Made by a program: the position numbers and the translations under genes
In this document: piece by piece, positions 50,628 to 60,980 of the stretch
Layout of the letters: each line of letters starts with the position of its first letter
How positions within the stretch are numbered: position 1 is the first letter of the stretch
Notes under the pieces: model-generated
Databases searched by the model: none
What the model was told of the DNA's origin: nothing
Seen by the model: the letters and a program-made list of their open reading frames with translations, nothing else
From: Massilia sp. METH4
Lineage (GTDB): Bacteria > Pseudomonadota > Gammaproteobacteria > Burkholderiales > Burkholderiaceae_D
Assembly: GCF_037094685.1 (NCBI RefSeq)
Contig: NZ_CP146614.1
Location: forward strand, 2,852,001-2,916,000
Direction of reading: 5' to 3'
Length of the DNA: 64,000 nucleotides

Positions 50628-51080
50628 TCAGCGAATCGAGTAATGCAGGGTGGAAGGCTCCAGCATCACGTCGAAGCGCACACGCTCACCGGCATCCTGC
50701 ATGCGCAACTGGGCGGTGACCACGAAACTGAGCCGGTTGACGACACCCGGTTCGTGCACCAGGTGCACACGCGCGCCGCAAAGGCGAGGTTCATGCCGGG
50801 CGATGGCCGTTTCGAGCTGGTCGCACACATCCTTGCGGTCGGCGCTGCTGGAAAGGGACAACTGCGCAAAGTCGGCCAGGCCGAAGTTCAAGATCGAGCG
50901 ACGGCACAGGGGCCGGCCGAGCAGGTCGTCTTCCGGAATGGCGGTGCGGGTATTGAGCAGGTTTTCGAGATCGCGCGTGATGGCACGCTTGTGCTGGTCC
51001 AGCGTCAGCGTGGCGGCAGTGGCCGGCGCGGTGAGGCGCTGCCATACGCTGGGGGTAAAAGTACTGCCCGCTTGTCTCAT
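50628..51080 (-). CDS. tssE: T6SS baseplate protein TssE (gp25-like)
   Basis: This 150-residue gp25-like protein has the RDLENLLNTR motif with its conserved acidic EnLLnTR element, followed by SILNFGLADFAQLSLSS and the C-terminal VRFDVMLEPSTLHYSIR. TssE starts sheath polymerisation on the baseplate. The ATG at 51080 has AGGAGG upstream. It is the first gene of the island: nothing further of the T6SS (tssA, B, C, H, J-M, hcp) is present upstream. Confidence 0.93.
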   Translation of the reverse strand: MRQAGSTFTPSVWQRLTAPATAATLTLDQHKRAITRDLENLLNTRTAIPEDDLLGRPLCRRSILNFGLADFAQLSLSSSADRKDVCDQLETAIARHEPRLCGARVHLVHEPGVVNRLSFVVTAQLRMQDAGERVRFDVMLEPSTLHYSIR

Positions 51081-51745
51081 CGATTCCTCCTGGGAGAGCT
51101 GGAAGGAGATTGTCGGGGGAGGGATGGGAAAGGGAGTTGCGTTATCGCAATTCGTTGAACGCCGGGTCTTCGGCAGTGACGCGCTACTTTGCAGGATGTT
51201 ATGTAGATGAGTACTCGCTCCGTCTGCAAGCCGCACGGATGTGTATTGGAGACTTATCAGTCAATTTCATATTGCAAGTAAAGACCTGCGTATAATCCCA
51301 CCCTGATCCACACCAAAAATTCCCGCAAAGTTGTATATACATGTCGTTTCCGCAAGGAATTATTCAGAGCACTCCGGTTACCGAATGCTCACCAAAAGTG
51401 TTGCCCCTTCGCTAGCGCCCCCGGAAGCGCTCACTGCGTCTACAACGGTGTACTGATGCGGTGACAGTGTCGGGAAACGGCGACACACCCATCCATTTCC
51501 GGCCCTCCGGCAGCGTTGTCCCGCCGCTACTCAGCCGTTGTACTTGGGCAACATTATATTTTTCTCAAATTTTAATTTTTGCTTAATAGAAGCCTTTGGT
51601 ACCTCGCCGTAGATGAGGTAGCACATGCATTAAATTGCCTAGGTACCTGATTTTGCGACGTTTTCTGTCTTGAGGCTGCTTGAACGATACGCGCTAAGTC
51701 CTTAATTTCATTAGTAAAAATGGCCATTTGCCGCTCGGAAATCGC
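51081..51745. other. Gene-free AT-richer interval between T6SS island and dcw cluster
   Basis: No convincing reading frame is seen in these 665 bp. The composition is clearly more AT-rich than both flanks, especially 51230-51340 and 51550-51720. A consensus TATAAT on the plus strand lies at 51290-51295 without a good -35. A 6-bp inverted pair, TACCTC/GAGGTA, is near 51599-51620. The T6SS promoter (minus strand) should also be here. Confidence 0.6.
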
Positions 51746-51774
51746 TTGACCACTGTCGTGTCGCCCTTTAAAGT
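51746..51774 (+). promoter_or_regulatory. Promoter of the dcw cluster
   Basis: TTGACC (51746-51751), a 17-bp spacer and TAAAGT (51769-51774) form a sigma-70-type promoter 112 bp before the mraZ start. The MraZ operator array starts at its -10 element. Confidence 0.65.
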
Positions 51775-51822
51775 GGGCACCTGTGTCAAAAAGTGTCGTT
51801 TTGTGGGATTCCGGGGCGGAGA
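51773..51822 (+). promoter_or_regulatory. MraZ operator: five 10-bp repeats
   Basis: Five contiguous 10-bp units start with GTGGG, GTGTC, GTGTC, GTGGG and GGGGC at 51773, 51783, 51793, 51803 and 51813. MraZ binds short tandem GTGGG-type boxes on one DNA face, usually three or four per promoter in proteobacteria. Being downstream of the -10 suits repression of the cluster by its own first product. Confidence 0.7.
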
Positions 51823-51885
51823 CGGCGCCACCCAAAATCAACAACAGATTTTCCAAAACTCAGGTTCTAAAGAGAAAGTACAGCC

Positions 51886-52314
51886 GTGTTCCAGGGCGCT
51901 TCCGCGATCAATCTCGATGCGAAAGGCAGGATGTCCATTCCCGCCAAGCATCGTGACGCGCTGATGATCCAGTGCGAAGGTCGCCTCACGCTGACCAAGC
52001 ACCCGGACGGCTGCCTGCTGATGTACCCGCGCCCTGTATGGGAAGCAAAGCGCGACCAGATCGCTTCGTGGCCCATGTCGGCCCGCGGCTGGCAGCGCAT
52101 CCTGCTGGGCAATGCCAGCGATGTGGAAATGGATTCGGCGGGCCGGATCCTGGTGGCGCCGGAATTGCGCGCCGCTGCCGGGCTTGGCCGCGAAGTCGTG
52201 CTGTCGGGCATGGTGACGCATTTCGAAATCTGGGATCCGGTCAAACGCGCCGAAAACGAGCAAGCCACGATCGACGTCGGCATGCCGGACACCTTGTCCG
52301 ATTTCTCCTTCTGA
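51886..52314 (+). CDS. mraZ: Transcriptional regulator MraZ
   Basis: This 142-residue protein has two SpoVT-AbrB-like halves. The DxKGR motif is present in the first ([19 protein letters not shown]) and as [13 protein letters not shown] in the second. MraZ forms a ring-shaped oligomer and represses the dcw operon. It starts with GTG at 51886 (mature-like [11 protein letters not shown]); no ATG fits. AGAGAAAG is a moderate ribosome site. It is the first gene of the cluster. Confidence 0.96.
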   Translation: MFQGASAINLDAKGRMSIPAKHRDALMIQCEGRLTLTKHPDGCLLMYPRPVWEAKRDQIASWPMSARGWQRILLGNASDVEMDSAGRILVAPELRAAAGLGREVVLSGMVTHFEIWDPVKRAENEQATIDVGMPDTLSDFSF

Positions 52315-52325
52315 GGTCCCGCCCC

Positions 52326-53303
52326 ATGACGAACACAGCGGTGCCAGAATTCCAGCATCGTACGGTGCTGCTAGACGAAGCGGTCGACGCGCTCGCCATC
52401 GCCGGCGCGCGCGCCGACGGCATCTACGTCGACGGCACCTTCGGCCGCGGCGGCCACAGCCGCCTGCTGCTCTCGCGCCTGGGCGCCAATGGCCGCCTGG
52501 TCGCCTTCGACAAGGATCCGCAGGCGATCGCCACCGCCCTGCAGATCGCCGATCCGCGCTTTGCGATCGTGCACGACAGTTTTGCCACGATGGCATCCGC
52601 CCTGGCCGAGCGCGGCATCGGACAGGTCGATGGCGTGCTGCTCGACCTGGGCATCTCCTCGCCGCAGGTCGACGATGCCGCGCGCGGCTTCTCATTCCGC
52701 AACGACGGTCCGCTCGACATGCGGATGGACACGACACGCGGCATCTCCGCGGCCGAATGGCTGGCCACGGAATCGGAACAGACTCTTGAAAAGGTGATCA
52801 GGGATTATGGGGAAGAACGGTTTGCTTTTCAGATTGCAAAGGCGATTGTTGCTCGCCGGGCAGTCGAGCCAATTTCAAGCACACGACAGCTTGCCGGCAT
52901 CGTGGCAGGCGCGGTCAAAACCCGGGAGAAGGGCAAGGATCCGGCCACACGCACCTTTCAGGCTATCCGGATTTTCATCAATCAAGAGCTTGAGGACCTC
53001 GAGGCAGGACTGAGGCAAGCCTACGACGCGCTGGCGCCGGGCGGCATCATGGCCGTGATCAGCTTCCACTCGCTGGAAGACCGCATGGTCAAGCGCTTCT
53101 TCGCCGAGCGCGCCAACGTGCCGCAGCCGGACCGCCGCCTGCCGATCCGCGCGGCCGACCTGCCGCAGCCCGAGGTCAAGCTGCTGGCCAAGATCAAGCC
53201 TTCCGATCGCGAAGTGGACGAGAACCCGCGCGCCCGCTCCGCCGTGCTGCGCGTGGCGATGCGCCTGCCGCGCAGTGGCAATCCCGTGGAGAAGCCGGCA
53301 TGA
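52326..53303 (+). CDS. rsmH: 16S rRNA m4C1402 methyltransferase RsmH
   Basis: This 325-residue SAM-dependent methyltransferase modifies C1402 of 16S rRNA. Motif I is [16 protein letters not shown], then [32 protein letters not shown], and the late [15 protein letters not shown]. It is full length; the start at ATG 52326 gives the usual [15 protein letters not shown]. It overlaps ftsL by 4 bp. Confidence 0.97.
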   Translation: MTNTAVPEFQHRTVLLDEAVDALAIAGARADGIYVDGTFGRGGHSRLLLSRLGANGRLVAFDKDPQAIATALQIADPRFAIVHDSFATMASALAERGIGQVDGVLLDLGISSPQVDDAARGFSFRNDGPLDMRMDTTRGISAAEWLATESEQTLEKVIRDYGEERFAFQIAKAIVARRAVEPISSTRQLAGIVAGAVKTREKGKDPATRTFQAIRIFINQELEDLEAGLRQAYDALAPGGIMAVISFHSLEDRMVKRFFAERANVPQPDRRLPIRAADLPQPEVKLLAKIKPSDREVDENPRARSAVLRVAMRLPRSGNPVEKPA

Positions 53304-53572
53304 GCGGCAAGCTCGCCGCCGTGCTGGCCGCGCTGCTCGTGGGCTGCGCGCTGTCGCTCGTTAACGCGCAATACCGGGCGCGCCACCTGTTCATCGAACT
53401 GGAACGGGCGCAGGCCAAGTCGCGCCAGCTCGACATCGAATGGTCGCAGCTCCAGCTGGACCAGTCCACGCTGGGCAAGCACGCCCGCATCGAGGAAATC
53501 GCGCACAAGGACCTGGGCATGACGCAGCTGACGCCGGCGCGCACCCAGTACCTGACGGAGGGCGAGGAATGA
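53300..53572 (+). CDS. ftsL: Cell division protein FtsL
   Basis: This 90-residue bitopic protein has one N-terminal helix ([20 protein letters not shown]) and a periplasmic coiled coil ([43 protein letters not shown]) ending in [12 protein letters not shown]. FtsL with FtsB and FtsQ activates septal synthesis by FtsW-FtsI. It overlaps both neighbours by 4 bp. Confidence 0.95.
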   Translation: MSGKLAAVLAALLVGCALSLVNAQYRARHLFIELERAQAKSRQLDIEWSQLQLDQSTLGKHARIEEIAHKDLGMTQLTPARTQYLTEGEE

Positions 53573-55347
53573 GCCGCTCGAACGCCGCCGGCTCGCGCGT
53601 GGCCGCCTCGAAGGGCGTGTCGTTCTCGAAGAGCCCCGTGCTCGCCGTGCGCCTGCCCACCTGGCGCTCGCGCGTGGTGCTGTTCGTGCTGTTCGCGGCC
53701 TTCACGGCCCTGGCCGTGCGCGCCGTATGGCTGCAAGGCCTGTCCACCCAGTTCCTGCAGAAGCAGGGCGAGATCCGCTACGCCCGCACGATCGAACTGC
53801 CGGCCACGCGCGGCAAGATCATGGACCGCAACGGCCAGGTGCTGGCGTCGTCGATTCCCGTGAAAGCCATCTGGGCGATCCCGGACGACGTGCTGCAGGC
53901 GCCGCCGGAAAAACTGCGCGCCCTGGCGGGCCTGCTGGACATGAGCGAGGCCGAGCTGCGCAAGAAGCTCGACTCGGACCGCAATTTCGTCTACCTGAAA
54001 CGCCAGGTCGAGCAGGACGTCTCCGACAAGATCGCCGCGCTGAAGATCGACGGCATCGACACTCGCAAGGAATACAAGCGCTTCTACCCGCAGGGCGAAG
54101 TGATGACACACGTGGTGGGCTTCACCAACGTGGAAGACGTCGGCCAGGAATCGATGGAGCTGGCGCACCAGAAGACGCTGGTCGGCCAGACCGGCACGCG
54201 CCGCGTCATCAAGGACCGGCTGGGCCATATCGTCGAGGACATCGGCGCCAAGCACGAACCGCACGACGGCAAGGACCTGGTGCTGTCGGTCGATTCGAAG
54301 ATCCAGTACATCGCCTTCACCCAGCTGAAGGCCGCGGTCGAGAAGTTCTCCGCCAAGGCCGGCGCGGCCGTGGTGCTGGACGTGCACACGGGCGAGGTGC
54401 TGGCGCTGGCCAACTACCCCAGCTACGACCCGAACGATCGCCGCAAGCTCACCGGCGCCCAGCTGCGCAACCGCGTGATGACCGATTCCTTCGAGCCGGG
54501 TTCCACGCTCAAGCCCATCACCGTGGCGCTGGCGCTGGACAAGGGCATCGTCAAGCCGCACACCAACATCGATACCGGCAACGGCCGCTACACGATCAAG
54601 GACCGCACGATCAGCGACACCAAGGCGCACCACGTGATCAATGTGCAGCAGATCGTCGAGATGTCGTCGAACATCGGCACCTCCAAGATCGCCCTGTCGA
54701 TGCAGCCGCAGGAGATGTGGGAGATGTTCACCAAGGTTGGCTTCGGCCAGCAGCCGAAGTGGGGCTTCCCCGGCGCCGTGGCCGGTCGCGTGCGCCCGTA
54801 CAAGAACTGGCGCCCGGTCGAGCAGGCCACCATGAGCTACGGTAACGGCATTTCGGTATCGCTGATCCAGCTGGCTCGTTCCTACCTGATGTTCGCGCGC
54901 GACGGCGACCTGATTCCGCTCACCTTCGAAAAGAGCCACGACATGCCGCAGGGCCAGCAGGTCATCAAGCCGGAAACCGCGCGGCAGATGCGCGAAATGC
55001 TGGAAATGGTCGTCTCCGGCAAGGACGGCACCGCCAAGCAGGCCCAGATCCCGGGCTATCGCGTGGGCGGCAAGACGGGCACCGCCTACAAGGTGGAAAA
55101 CGGCCGCTATGCGATCCCGCGCAAGTACATCGGCTCCTTCGTGGGCATTGTGCCGTTGTCGGCACCGCGCTTCGTGATCGCGGTGATGATCGACGAGCCC
55201 ACGCAGGGCGGCCACTACGGCGGCCAGGTGGCCGCCCCCACTTTCGCCAAAGTCGCAGAGAACGCGCTGCGCGCCATGAACGTGCCTCCCGACTCCACCG
55301 TCACGGAAATCGTGGCGCCGACGGGCAACGAAGGGGAGGCCATGTAA
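53569..55347 (+). CDS. ftsI: Septal peptidoglycan transpeptidase FtsI (PBP3)
   Basis: This 592-residue class B penicillin-binding protein has a membrane anchor at about 36-56 (VVLFVLFAAFTALAVRAVWL), a pedestal domain, then the transpeptidase with S312-TLK, S366-SN and K502-TG motifs. It cross-links septal peptidoglycan with FtsW. The ATG overlaps the ftsL stop (ATGA). Length and motifs are normal. Confidence 0.97.
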   Translation: MSRSNAAGSRVAASKGVSFSKSPVLAVRLPTWRSRVVLFVLFAAFTALAVRAVWLQGLSTQFLQKQGEIRYARTIELPATRGKIMDRNGQVLASSIPVKAIWAIPDDVLQAPPEKLRALAGLLDMSEAELRKKLDSDRNFVYLKRQVEQDVSDKIAALKIDGIDTRKEYKRFYPQGEVMTHVVGFTNVEDVGQESMELAHQKTLVGQTGTRRVIKDRLGHIVEDIGAKHEPHDGKDLVLSVDSKIQYIAFTQLKAAVEKFSAKAGAAVVLDVHTGEVLALANYPSYDPNDRRKLTGAQLRNRVMTDSFEPGSTLKPITVALALDKGIVKPHTNIDTGNGRYTIKDRTISDTKAHHVINVQQIVEMSSNIGTSKIALSMQPQEMWEMFTKVGFGQQPKWGFPGAVAGRVRPYKNWRPVEQATMSYGNGISVSLIQLARSYLMFARDGDLIPLTFEKSHDMPQGQQVIKPETARQMREMLEMVVSGKDGTAKQAQIPGYRVGGKTGTAYKVENGRYAIPRKYIGSFVGIVPLSAPRFVIAVMIDEPTQGGHYGGQVAAPTFAKVAENALRAMNVPPDSTVTEIVAPTGNEGEAM

Positions 55348-56901
55348 ATGACGAACATGAATAATAACGACGACATCAACACCATTGCTGCCTGGATCAG
55401 GCAGGCCGCGCCGGGCGGCCAGCTGGCATCCGACTCGCGCCGGATCAAGTCCGGCGATGTATTTTTCGCATATCCCAACAACAGCGCGGGCGACGCCGGC
55501 GACGGCCGCAACTATATAGAACGGGCCATCGAGCAGGGCGCCGCCGCCGTGCTGTACGACCCGCAGGATTTCCAGTGGAAAGCCGAATGGCAGGTGGCCG
55601 GCCGGGCCGTGCCGGACCTGAAGCGCACCGCGGGCCCGATCGCGCACGCCGTGTACGGCATGCCGGATGCCGGCATGTTCACGGTCGGCATCACGGGCAC
55701 GAACGGCAAGACCTCGTCCGCCGTGTGGCTGGGGCACGCGCTGTCGCGCGCCGGCGAGACCGCCGCCGTGATCGGCACGCTGGGCGTCGGCCTGTTTCAC
55801 AGCTCCACCTACGGCCGCACCGAACCCGAATTCACCTCCACCGGCTACACCACGCCGGACCAGGTGCTGCTGGCCCGCACGCTGGACGAATGCCGCGCCG
55901 CCGGCGCGCGCTCGCTGGCGATCGAAGTTTCGTCCATCGGCCTGGAACAGGGCCGCGTGTCGGGCATGCACTTCGACGTGGCGCTGTTTACCAACCTCAC
56001 GCGCGACCACCTCGATTTCCACGGCTCGATGCAAGCCTACGAGGCGGCCAAGCAGAAGCTGTTCGCGTGGCCCGGCCTGAAGGCGGCCGTGATCAACCTG
56101 GACGATCCGGCCGGCGTGCGCATCGCCGCCCTGGTGAATGGCGCCCAGGTGATCGGCTACACGCTCAAGCCTGACAGCGACGTGCCGGCCATGCCGGGCA
56201 TGGCCGTGCTGCGCGCCAGCCAGGTCAAGAGCCGCAGCGCGGGCACCGAATTCCACCTCGACTCGCCCTACGGTTCGGCACAGGTGAAGACGCGCCTGGT
56301 CGGCGCGTTCAACGTCAGCAATGCGCTCGGCGTGCTGGGCGCCCTGCTGGCGAAAGGCATGCCCCTGCGCGCCGCCGTCGACGCGATCGAGGCGCTCACG
56401 CCCGCGCCGGGCCGCATGCAGCTGGTGGGCGGCAACGATGCGCCGATGGTCGTGATCGACTACGCGCACACGCCCGATGCGCTGGAAAAAACGCTGGAAG
56501 CGCTGCGCCCCGTGGCCACTGACCGGGGCGGCCAGCTGTGGTGCGTGTTCGGCTGCGGCGGCGACCGCGATCCGGGCAAGCGCCCGCAGATGGGCCGCAT
56601 CGCCCAGGCGGCGGACCACGTGCTCGTCACCAGCGACAACCCGCGCAGCGAAGACCCGCACGCGATCATCGCGCAGATCGTGGCCGGCATGGATGCCGGC
56701 CGCCCCGCGCAGACCATCGAGGACCGGGCCGCCGCGATCCTCTCCGCCGTCAAGCACGCCGCGAAGAACGACGTGATCCTGGTGGCCGGCAAGGGCCACG
56801 AACCCTACCAGGAGATCAAGGGCAAGAAACTGCCGTTCTCCGATGCCGACCACGCCCAACTGGCATTGACAGCTCGACTGACGATGATGAGGCCGAACTG
56901 A
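55348..56901 (+). CDS. murE: UDP-MurNAc-L-Ala-D-Glu:meso-DAP ligase MurE
   Basis: This 517-residue Mur ligase adds the third residue of the peptide stem. The P-loop is [30 protein letters not shown] follows and the DNPR motif (TSDNPRSEDP) specifies meso-diaminopimelate. It begins directly after the ftsI stop and ends overlapping murF by one base. Confidence 0.97.
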   Translation: MTNMNNNDDINTIAAWIRQAAPGGQLASDSRRIKSGDVFFAYPNNSAGDAGDGRNYIERAIEQGAAAVLYDPQDFQWKAEWQVAGRAVPDLKRTAGPIAHAVYGMPDAGMFTVGITGTNGKTSSAVWLGHALSRAGETAAVIGTLGVGLFHSSTYGRTEPEFTSTGYTTPDQVLLARTLDECRAAGARSLAIEVSSIGLEQGRVSGMHFDVALFTNLTRDHLDFHGSMQAYEAAKQKLFAWPGLKAAVINLDDPAGVRIAALVNGAQVIGYTLKPDSDVPAMPGMAVLRASQVKSRSAGTEFHLDSPYGSAQVKTRLVGAFNVSNALGVLGALLAKGMPLRAAVDAIEALTPAPGRMQLVGGNDAPMVVIDYAHTPDALEKTLEALRPVATDRGGQLWCVFGCGGDRDPGKRPQMGRIAQAADHVLVTSDNPRSEDPHAIIAQIVAGMDAGRPAQTIEDRAAAILSAVKHAAKNDVILVAGKGHEPYQEIKGKKLPFSDADHAQLALTARLTMMRPN

Positions 56902-58289
56902 TGCGCGCAACGGTGGACCAGATCCTGGGCGCGCTGACCGGCGCACGCATTGCAGGCAACCTCGGCGGCGATGCGATCGCCTTCGATGGGGTGTCGACCG
57001 ACAGCCGCACCGTGAACCCCGGCGCGCTGTTCGTCGCGCTGCGCGGCGAAACCTTCGATGCGCACGATTTCCTGCCTCAGGTGGTGCAGAAGGCCGCCGC
57101 CGTCGTGGTCGAGAAACTGCCCGATGGCTGCACCTCGCCAGCCATCGTGGTGCCGGACACGCTGGTCGCCCTCGGCGAGATCGCCCGCTGGTGGCGCAAT
57201 CAGTTCGACCTGCCCGTCATCGGCGTCACCGGCAGCAACGGCAAGACGACCGTGAAGGAAATGATCGCGGCCATCCTGGCTGCCGCGCACGGCGAAGAAG
57301 ACCGGCTGGCGACCCGCGGCAACCTGAATAACGAGATCGGCGTGCCGCTCACGCTGTTCCGCCTGGCCCCGCACCATTCCTCCGCCGTCATTGAACTGGG
57401 CATGAACCATCCCGGCGAGATCGGCCGCCTGGCGAAGATCGCCGCGCCCACGATCGGCCTGGTGAACAACGCGCAGCGCGAGCACCAGGAATTCATGCAC
57501 ACGGTGGAAGCGGTGGCACGTGAAAACGGTGCAGTGCTGGCCGCGCTGCCGGCCGATGGCGTGGCGGTATTCCCGTCGCACGACGAGTTCACGCCGATCT
57601 GGCGCGAGCTGGCCGGCGCGCGGCGCACGCTGACCTTCGGCCTGAGCAAGGAAGCGGACGTGAGCTGCTCCTTCCGCCCGGCCGATTTCGGCTCCCAGAT
57701 GTTCGTGTCGATCCGCCGCGCGGACGGCGCGTTCGACCAGTTCTATGCCGGCATGCAGGCCGCCGGCGAACACAATGTGCGCAACGCGCTGGCCGCCGTG
57801 GCCTGCACCTACGCCGCCGGCATTCCGCTCGATCGCATCAAGGCGGGGCTGGACAACTTCGCGCCCGTGAGCGGCCGCCTGCAACGCAAGCAGGCCGCCA
57901 ACGGCGCCGTGGTCATCGACGATACGTACAACGCCAACCCGGATTCGGTGCGCGCCGCGATCGACGTGCTGGCGAACAGCCCGGCGCCGCGCGTGCTGGT
58001 GCTGGGCGATATGGGCGAGGTGGGGGCCCAGGGGAAGGAATTCCACGAAGAGATTGCCGCCTATGCGGCGGGCAAGGGCATCGAACAGGTGCTCGTCACG
58101 GGCGAACTGGCGCAGCATATGTCCGGCCATGCCCACCATTTCAAGGAGTTCGACGCGTTGCTGGCGGCAGTCGATGCCGCCGCGACGCCGCACGCAACAG
58201 TTTTGATCAAGGGCTCCCGTTTCATGAAGATGGAGCGGGTCGTGCAGCATTTGATTGGATCGCAACAAGCTAACAAGGAAAACCACTGA
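56901..58289 (+). CDS. murF: UDP-MurNAc-pentapeptide synthetase MurF
   Basis: This 462-residue ligase adds D-Ala-D-Ala. The P-loop is [19 protein letters not shown], with [39 protein letters not shown] and [18 protein letters not shown]. The start ATG at 56901 shares its A with the murE stop. All catalytic motifs are in place. Confidence 0.97.
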   Translation: MRATVDQILGALTGARIAGNLGGDAIAFDGVSTDSRTVNPGALFVALRGETFDAHDFLPQVVQKAAAVVVEKLPDGCTSPAIVVPDTLVALGEIARWWRNQFDLPVIGVTGSNGKTTVKEMIAAILAAAHGEEDRLATRGNLNNEIGVPLTLFRLAPHHSSAVIELGMNHPGEIGRLAKIAAPTIGLVNNAQREHQEFMHTVEAVARENGAVLAALPADGVAVFPSHDEFTPIWRELAGARRTLTFGLSKEADVSCSFRPADFGSQMFVSIRRADGAFDQFYAGMQAAGEHNVRNALAAVACTYAAGIPLDRIKAGLDNFAPVSGRLQRKQAANGAVVIDDTYNANPDSVRAAIDVLANSPAPRVLVLGDMGEVGAQGKEFHEEIAAYAAGKGIEQVLVTGELAQHMSGHAHHFKEFDALLAAVDAAATPHATVLIKGSRFMKMERVVQHLIGSQQANKENH

Positions 58290-58291
58290 TC

Positions 58292-59461
58292 ATGCTGCTC
58301 TGGCTCGCACAGTACCTGCAGGACGATATCGGCGCCTTCCGCGTCTTTAACTTCATTACATTCCGCGCCGTGTTCGCCACGATCACGGCACTCGTGATCG
58401 GCCTTGTCGCCGGTCCCGCCGTCATCCGCAAGCTCACGGCCATGAAGTACGGCCAGGCCGTGCGCACCGACGGCCCGCAAACGCATCTGAAAAAACACGG
58501 CACGCCCACGATGGGCGGCGTGCTGGTCCTGATCGCGATCGGCGTTTCCACGCTGCTGTGGTGCGACTGGTCGAACCGGCTGATCTGGCCGGTCATCGTG
58601 GTAACGATCGGCTTCGGCGCCGTGGGCTGGGTCGACGACTACCGCAAGGTGGTGCGCCAGGACCCCGAAGGCATGCGCTCGGCCGAAAAATACTTCTGGC
58701 AGTCGCTGGTCGGCGTGGCCGCCGCGCTGTACCTGGCGTTCTCCGTGTCGGCACCCACGCCGGCCGAAGTGTTCAAGCTGTTCTTCAACTGGGTGCAGTC
58801 CGGCTTCTCGATGGACCTGCCGCCGAAGGCCGACCTGATCGTGCCGTTCTTCAAGACGATCAGCTACCCGCTGGGCGTGTGGGGCTTCATCGCGCTGACC
58901 TATTGCGTGATCGTCGGTTCCTCGAACGCGGTCAACTTCACGGACGGCCTGGACGGCCTGGCCATCATGCCGACCGTGATGGTCGGTTCGGCCCTGGGCC
59001 TGTTCGCCTATCTCACCGGCAGCGCCACGTACTCGAAGTACCTGTTCATCCCGCATATTCCCGGCGCGGGCGAATTGATCATCTTCGTGGGCGCCATGGC
59101 CGGCGCTGGCCTGGCTTTTCTCTGGTATAACACGCATCCCGCGCAGGTGTTCATGGGCGACGTCGGCGCGCTCGCGCTGGGCGGCGCGCTCGGCACCATC
59201 GCCGTCATCGTGCGCCAGGAAATCGTGCTGTTCATCATGGGCGGCATCTTCGTCGCCGAAACCGTGTCCGTGATCATCCAGGTGGGCTGGTTCAAGTATA
59301 CGAAGAAGCGCTATGGCCAGGGCCGCCGCGTGTTCCTGATGGCGCCGCTGCACCATCATTTCGAACAGAAGGGCTGGAAGGAAACGCAGGTCGTGGTCCG
59401 CTTCTGGATCGTGACGATGATGCTCGTCCTGGTCGGCCTCTCCACCCTGAAACTGCGTTGA
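58292..59461 (+). CDS. mraY: Phospho-MurNAc-pentapeptide transferase MraY
   Basis: This 389-residue polytopic enzyme makes lipid I from undecaprenyl phosphate. Ten helices are expected. Markers are the early [27 protein letters not shown] (DDxxK active site), [14 protein letters not shown], and [23 protein letters not shown] near the end. It starts 2 bp after murF. Confidence 0.97.
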   Translation: MLLWLAQYLQDDIGAFRVFNFITFRAVFATITALVIGLVAGPAVIRKLTAMKYGQAVRTDGPQTHLKKHGTPTMGGVLVLIAIGVSTLLWCDWSNRLIWPVIVVTIGFGAVGWVDDYRKVVRQDPEGMRSAEKYFWQSLVGVAAALYLAFSVSAPTPAEVFKLFFNWVQSGFSMDLPPKADLIVPFFKTISYPLGVWGFIALTYCVIVGSSNAVNFTDGLDGLAIMPTVMVGSALGLFAYLTGSATYSKYLFIPHIPGAGELIIFVGAMAGAGLAFLWYNTHPAQVFMGDVGALALGGALGTIAVIVRQEIVLFIMGGIFVAETVSVIIQVGWFKYTKKRYGQGRRVFLMAPLHHHFEQKGWKETQVVVRFWIVTMMLVLVGLSTLKLR

Positions 59462-59465
59462 TACC

Positions 59466-60980
59466 ATGATCTACACCGGCAAAATCGCGTTGGTACTGGG
59501 CCTCGGCGAATCGGGGCTGGCGATGGCGCAGTGGCTGGCCCGCTGCGGCGCGCTGCTGCGCGTGGCCGACACGCGCGCCGTGCCGGACCGGCTGCCCGCC
59601 CTGCGCGAGGCGGTGCCGGGCACGCAGTTCATTTCCGGCCCGTTCGATGCCGCGCTGCTCGACGGCGTGGACTTCGTCGCCGTCAGCCCGGGCCTGGCAC
59701 CGAACCGCGAACTGGCCGACATCCTGCCGGCCGCGCAGCAGAAGAACATTCCCGTCTGGGGCGAGATCGAACTCTTCGCCCAGGCGCTGGCCTGGCTGAA
59801 GACCGATCGCGCCTATGCGCCGAAGGTCATCGCCATCACGGGAACCAACGGCAAGACCACCGTCACCACGCTGACGGGCCAGCTGTGCGAGCGCGCCGGC
59901 CTGTCCGTGAAGGTGGCCGGCAATATCAGTCCCGCCGCGCTGGACGTGCTGCGCGAAGCGATGGATGCGGCGCAGTCGGAAAACTCGTTGCCGCAGGCCT
60001 GGGTGCTGGAACTGTCCAGCTTCCAGCTGCACACCACGTATTCGCTGCAGGCCGACGCCGCCACGGTGCTGAACCTGACGCAGGACCACCTGGACTGGCA
60101 CGGCTCGATGCAAGCCTATGCGGACGACAAGGCCCGCATCTTCGGCGAGCACACCGTGCGCGTGCTGAACCGCGACGATGCCTGGACCATGCGCATGGCC
60201 AACCCGATCGGCACGAATGCGACCTTCGGCACCGGCGAACCGGAGGGGCTGAACAGCTTCGGCCTCGTGAACGAGCGCGGCATCTGGTGGCTGGCCACGG
60301 CCGAGCCGGCGGACGACGCCGAACCTGCCCGGAAACGCCGCAAGAACGAACCCGTGCCGGCCGTCGAAACCTATGTCAAGAAATTGATGCCGGCCGACGC
60401 GTTGCAGATCCGCGGCACGCACAACGCCACCAACGCGCTGGCCGCGCTGGCACTGTGCCGCGCGATCGGCCTGCCGTTCGCGCCGCTGCTGCACGGGCTG
60501 CGCGACTACAAAGGCCAGCCGCACCGCGTGGAACTGGTGGCGTCGATCAACGGCGTCGACTTCTACGACGACAGCAAGGGCACCAACGTGGGTGCCACCG
60601 TGGCCGCCATCGATGGCCTGGGCAAGAGCTTCGGCGGCGAATCGCAGAAGATCGTGCTGATCGCCGGCGGCGACGGCAAGGGCCAGGAATTCGATCCGCT
60701 CGCCGGCCCGGTGTCGCGCTACGTGCGCGCCGTGGTGCTGATCGGCCGCGATGCGCCGGCCATCCGCGCCGTGCTGGCCGGCACCGGCGTGCAGCTGGAA
60801 GACTTCGCGACGCTGGAAGAAGCGACCAAACGCGCGGCCGCGCTGGCCCATGCCGGTGACGCCGTGCTGCTGTCGCCCGCCTGCGCCAGCCTGGACATGT
60901 TCAAGAACTACGCGCATCGCGCCCAGGTGTTCATCGACACCGTGCGCGAGATCGCGCTGGATGCGGGACAGGAGATCTGA
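59466..60980 (+). CDS. murD: UDP-MurNAc-L-Ala:D-Glu ligase MurD
   Basis: This 504-residue ligase adds D-glutamate. An N-terminal Rossmann part ([16 protein letters not shown]) is followed by the P-loop [40 protein letters not shown] and [11 protein letters not shown]. It is about 65 residues longer than E. coli MurD (438). Part of the excess is a charged, disordered-looking insert [15 protein letters not shown] around residue 280-300. It shares one base with the ftsW start. Confidence 0.96.
   Translation: MIYTGKIALVLGLGESGLAMAQWLARCGALLRVADTRAVPDRLPALREAVPGTQFISGPFDAALLDGVDFVAVSPGLAPNRELADILPAAQQKNIPVWGEIELFAQALAWLKTDRAYAPKVIAITGTNGKTTVTTLTGQLCERAGLSVKVAGNISPAALDVLREAMDAAQSENSLPQAWVLELSSFQLHTTYSLQADAATVLNLTQDHLDWHGSMQAYADDKARIFGEHTVRVLNRDDAWTMRMANPIGTNATFGTGEPEGLNSFGLVNERGIWWLATAEPADDAEPARKRRKNEPVPAVETYVKKLMPADALQIRGTHNATNALAALALCRAIGLPFAPLLHGLRDYKGQPHRVELVASINGVDFYDDSKGTNVGATVAAIDGLGKSFGGESQKIVLIAGGDGKGQEFDPLAGPVSRYVRAVVLIGRDAPAIRAVLAGTGVQLEDFATLEEATKRAAALAHAGDAVLLSPACASLDMFKNYAHRAQVFIDTVREIALDAGQEI

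Noticed and set aside
51572..51856. Small minus-strand frame upstream of mraZ
   Set aside because: It covers the dcw promoter and MraZ boxes, has no good ribosome site and no family likeness.
53194..56946. 1250-residue minus-strand frame across ftsL, ftsI and murE
   Set aside because: Shadow frame of three well-identified genes with typical antisense amino-acid bias.
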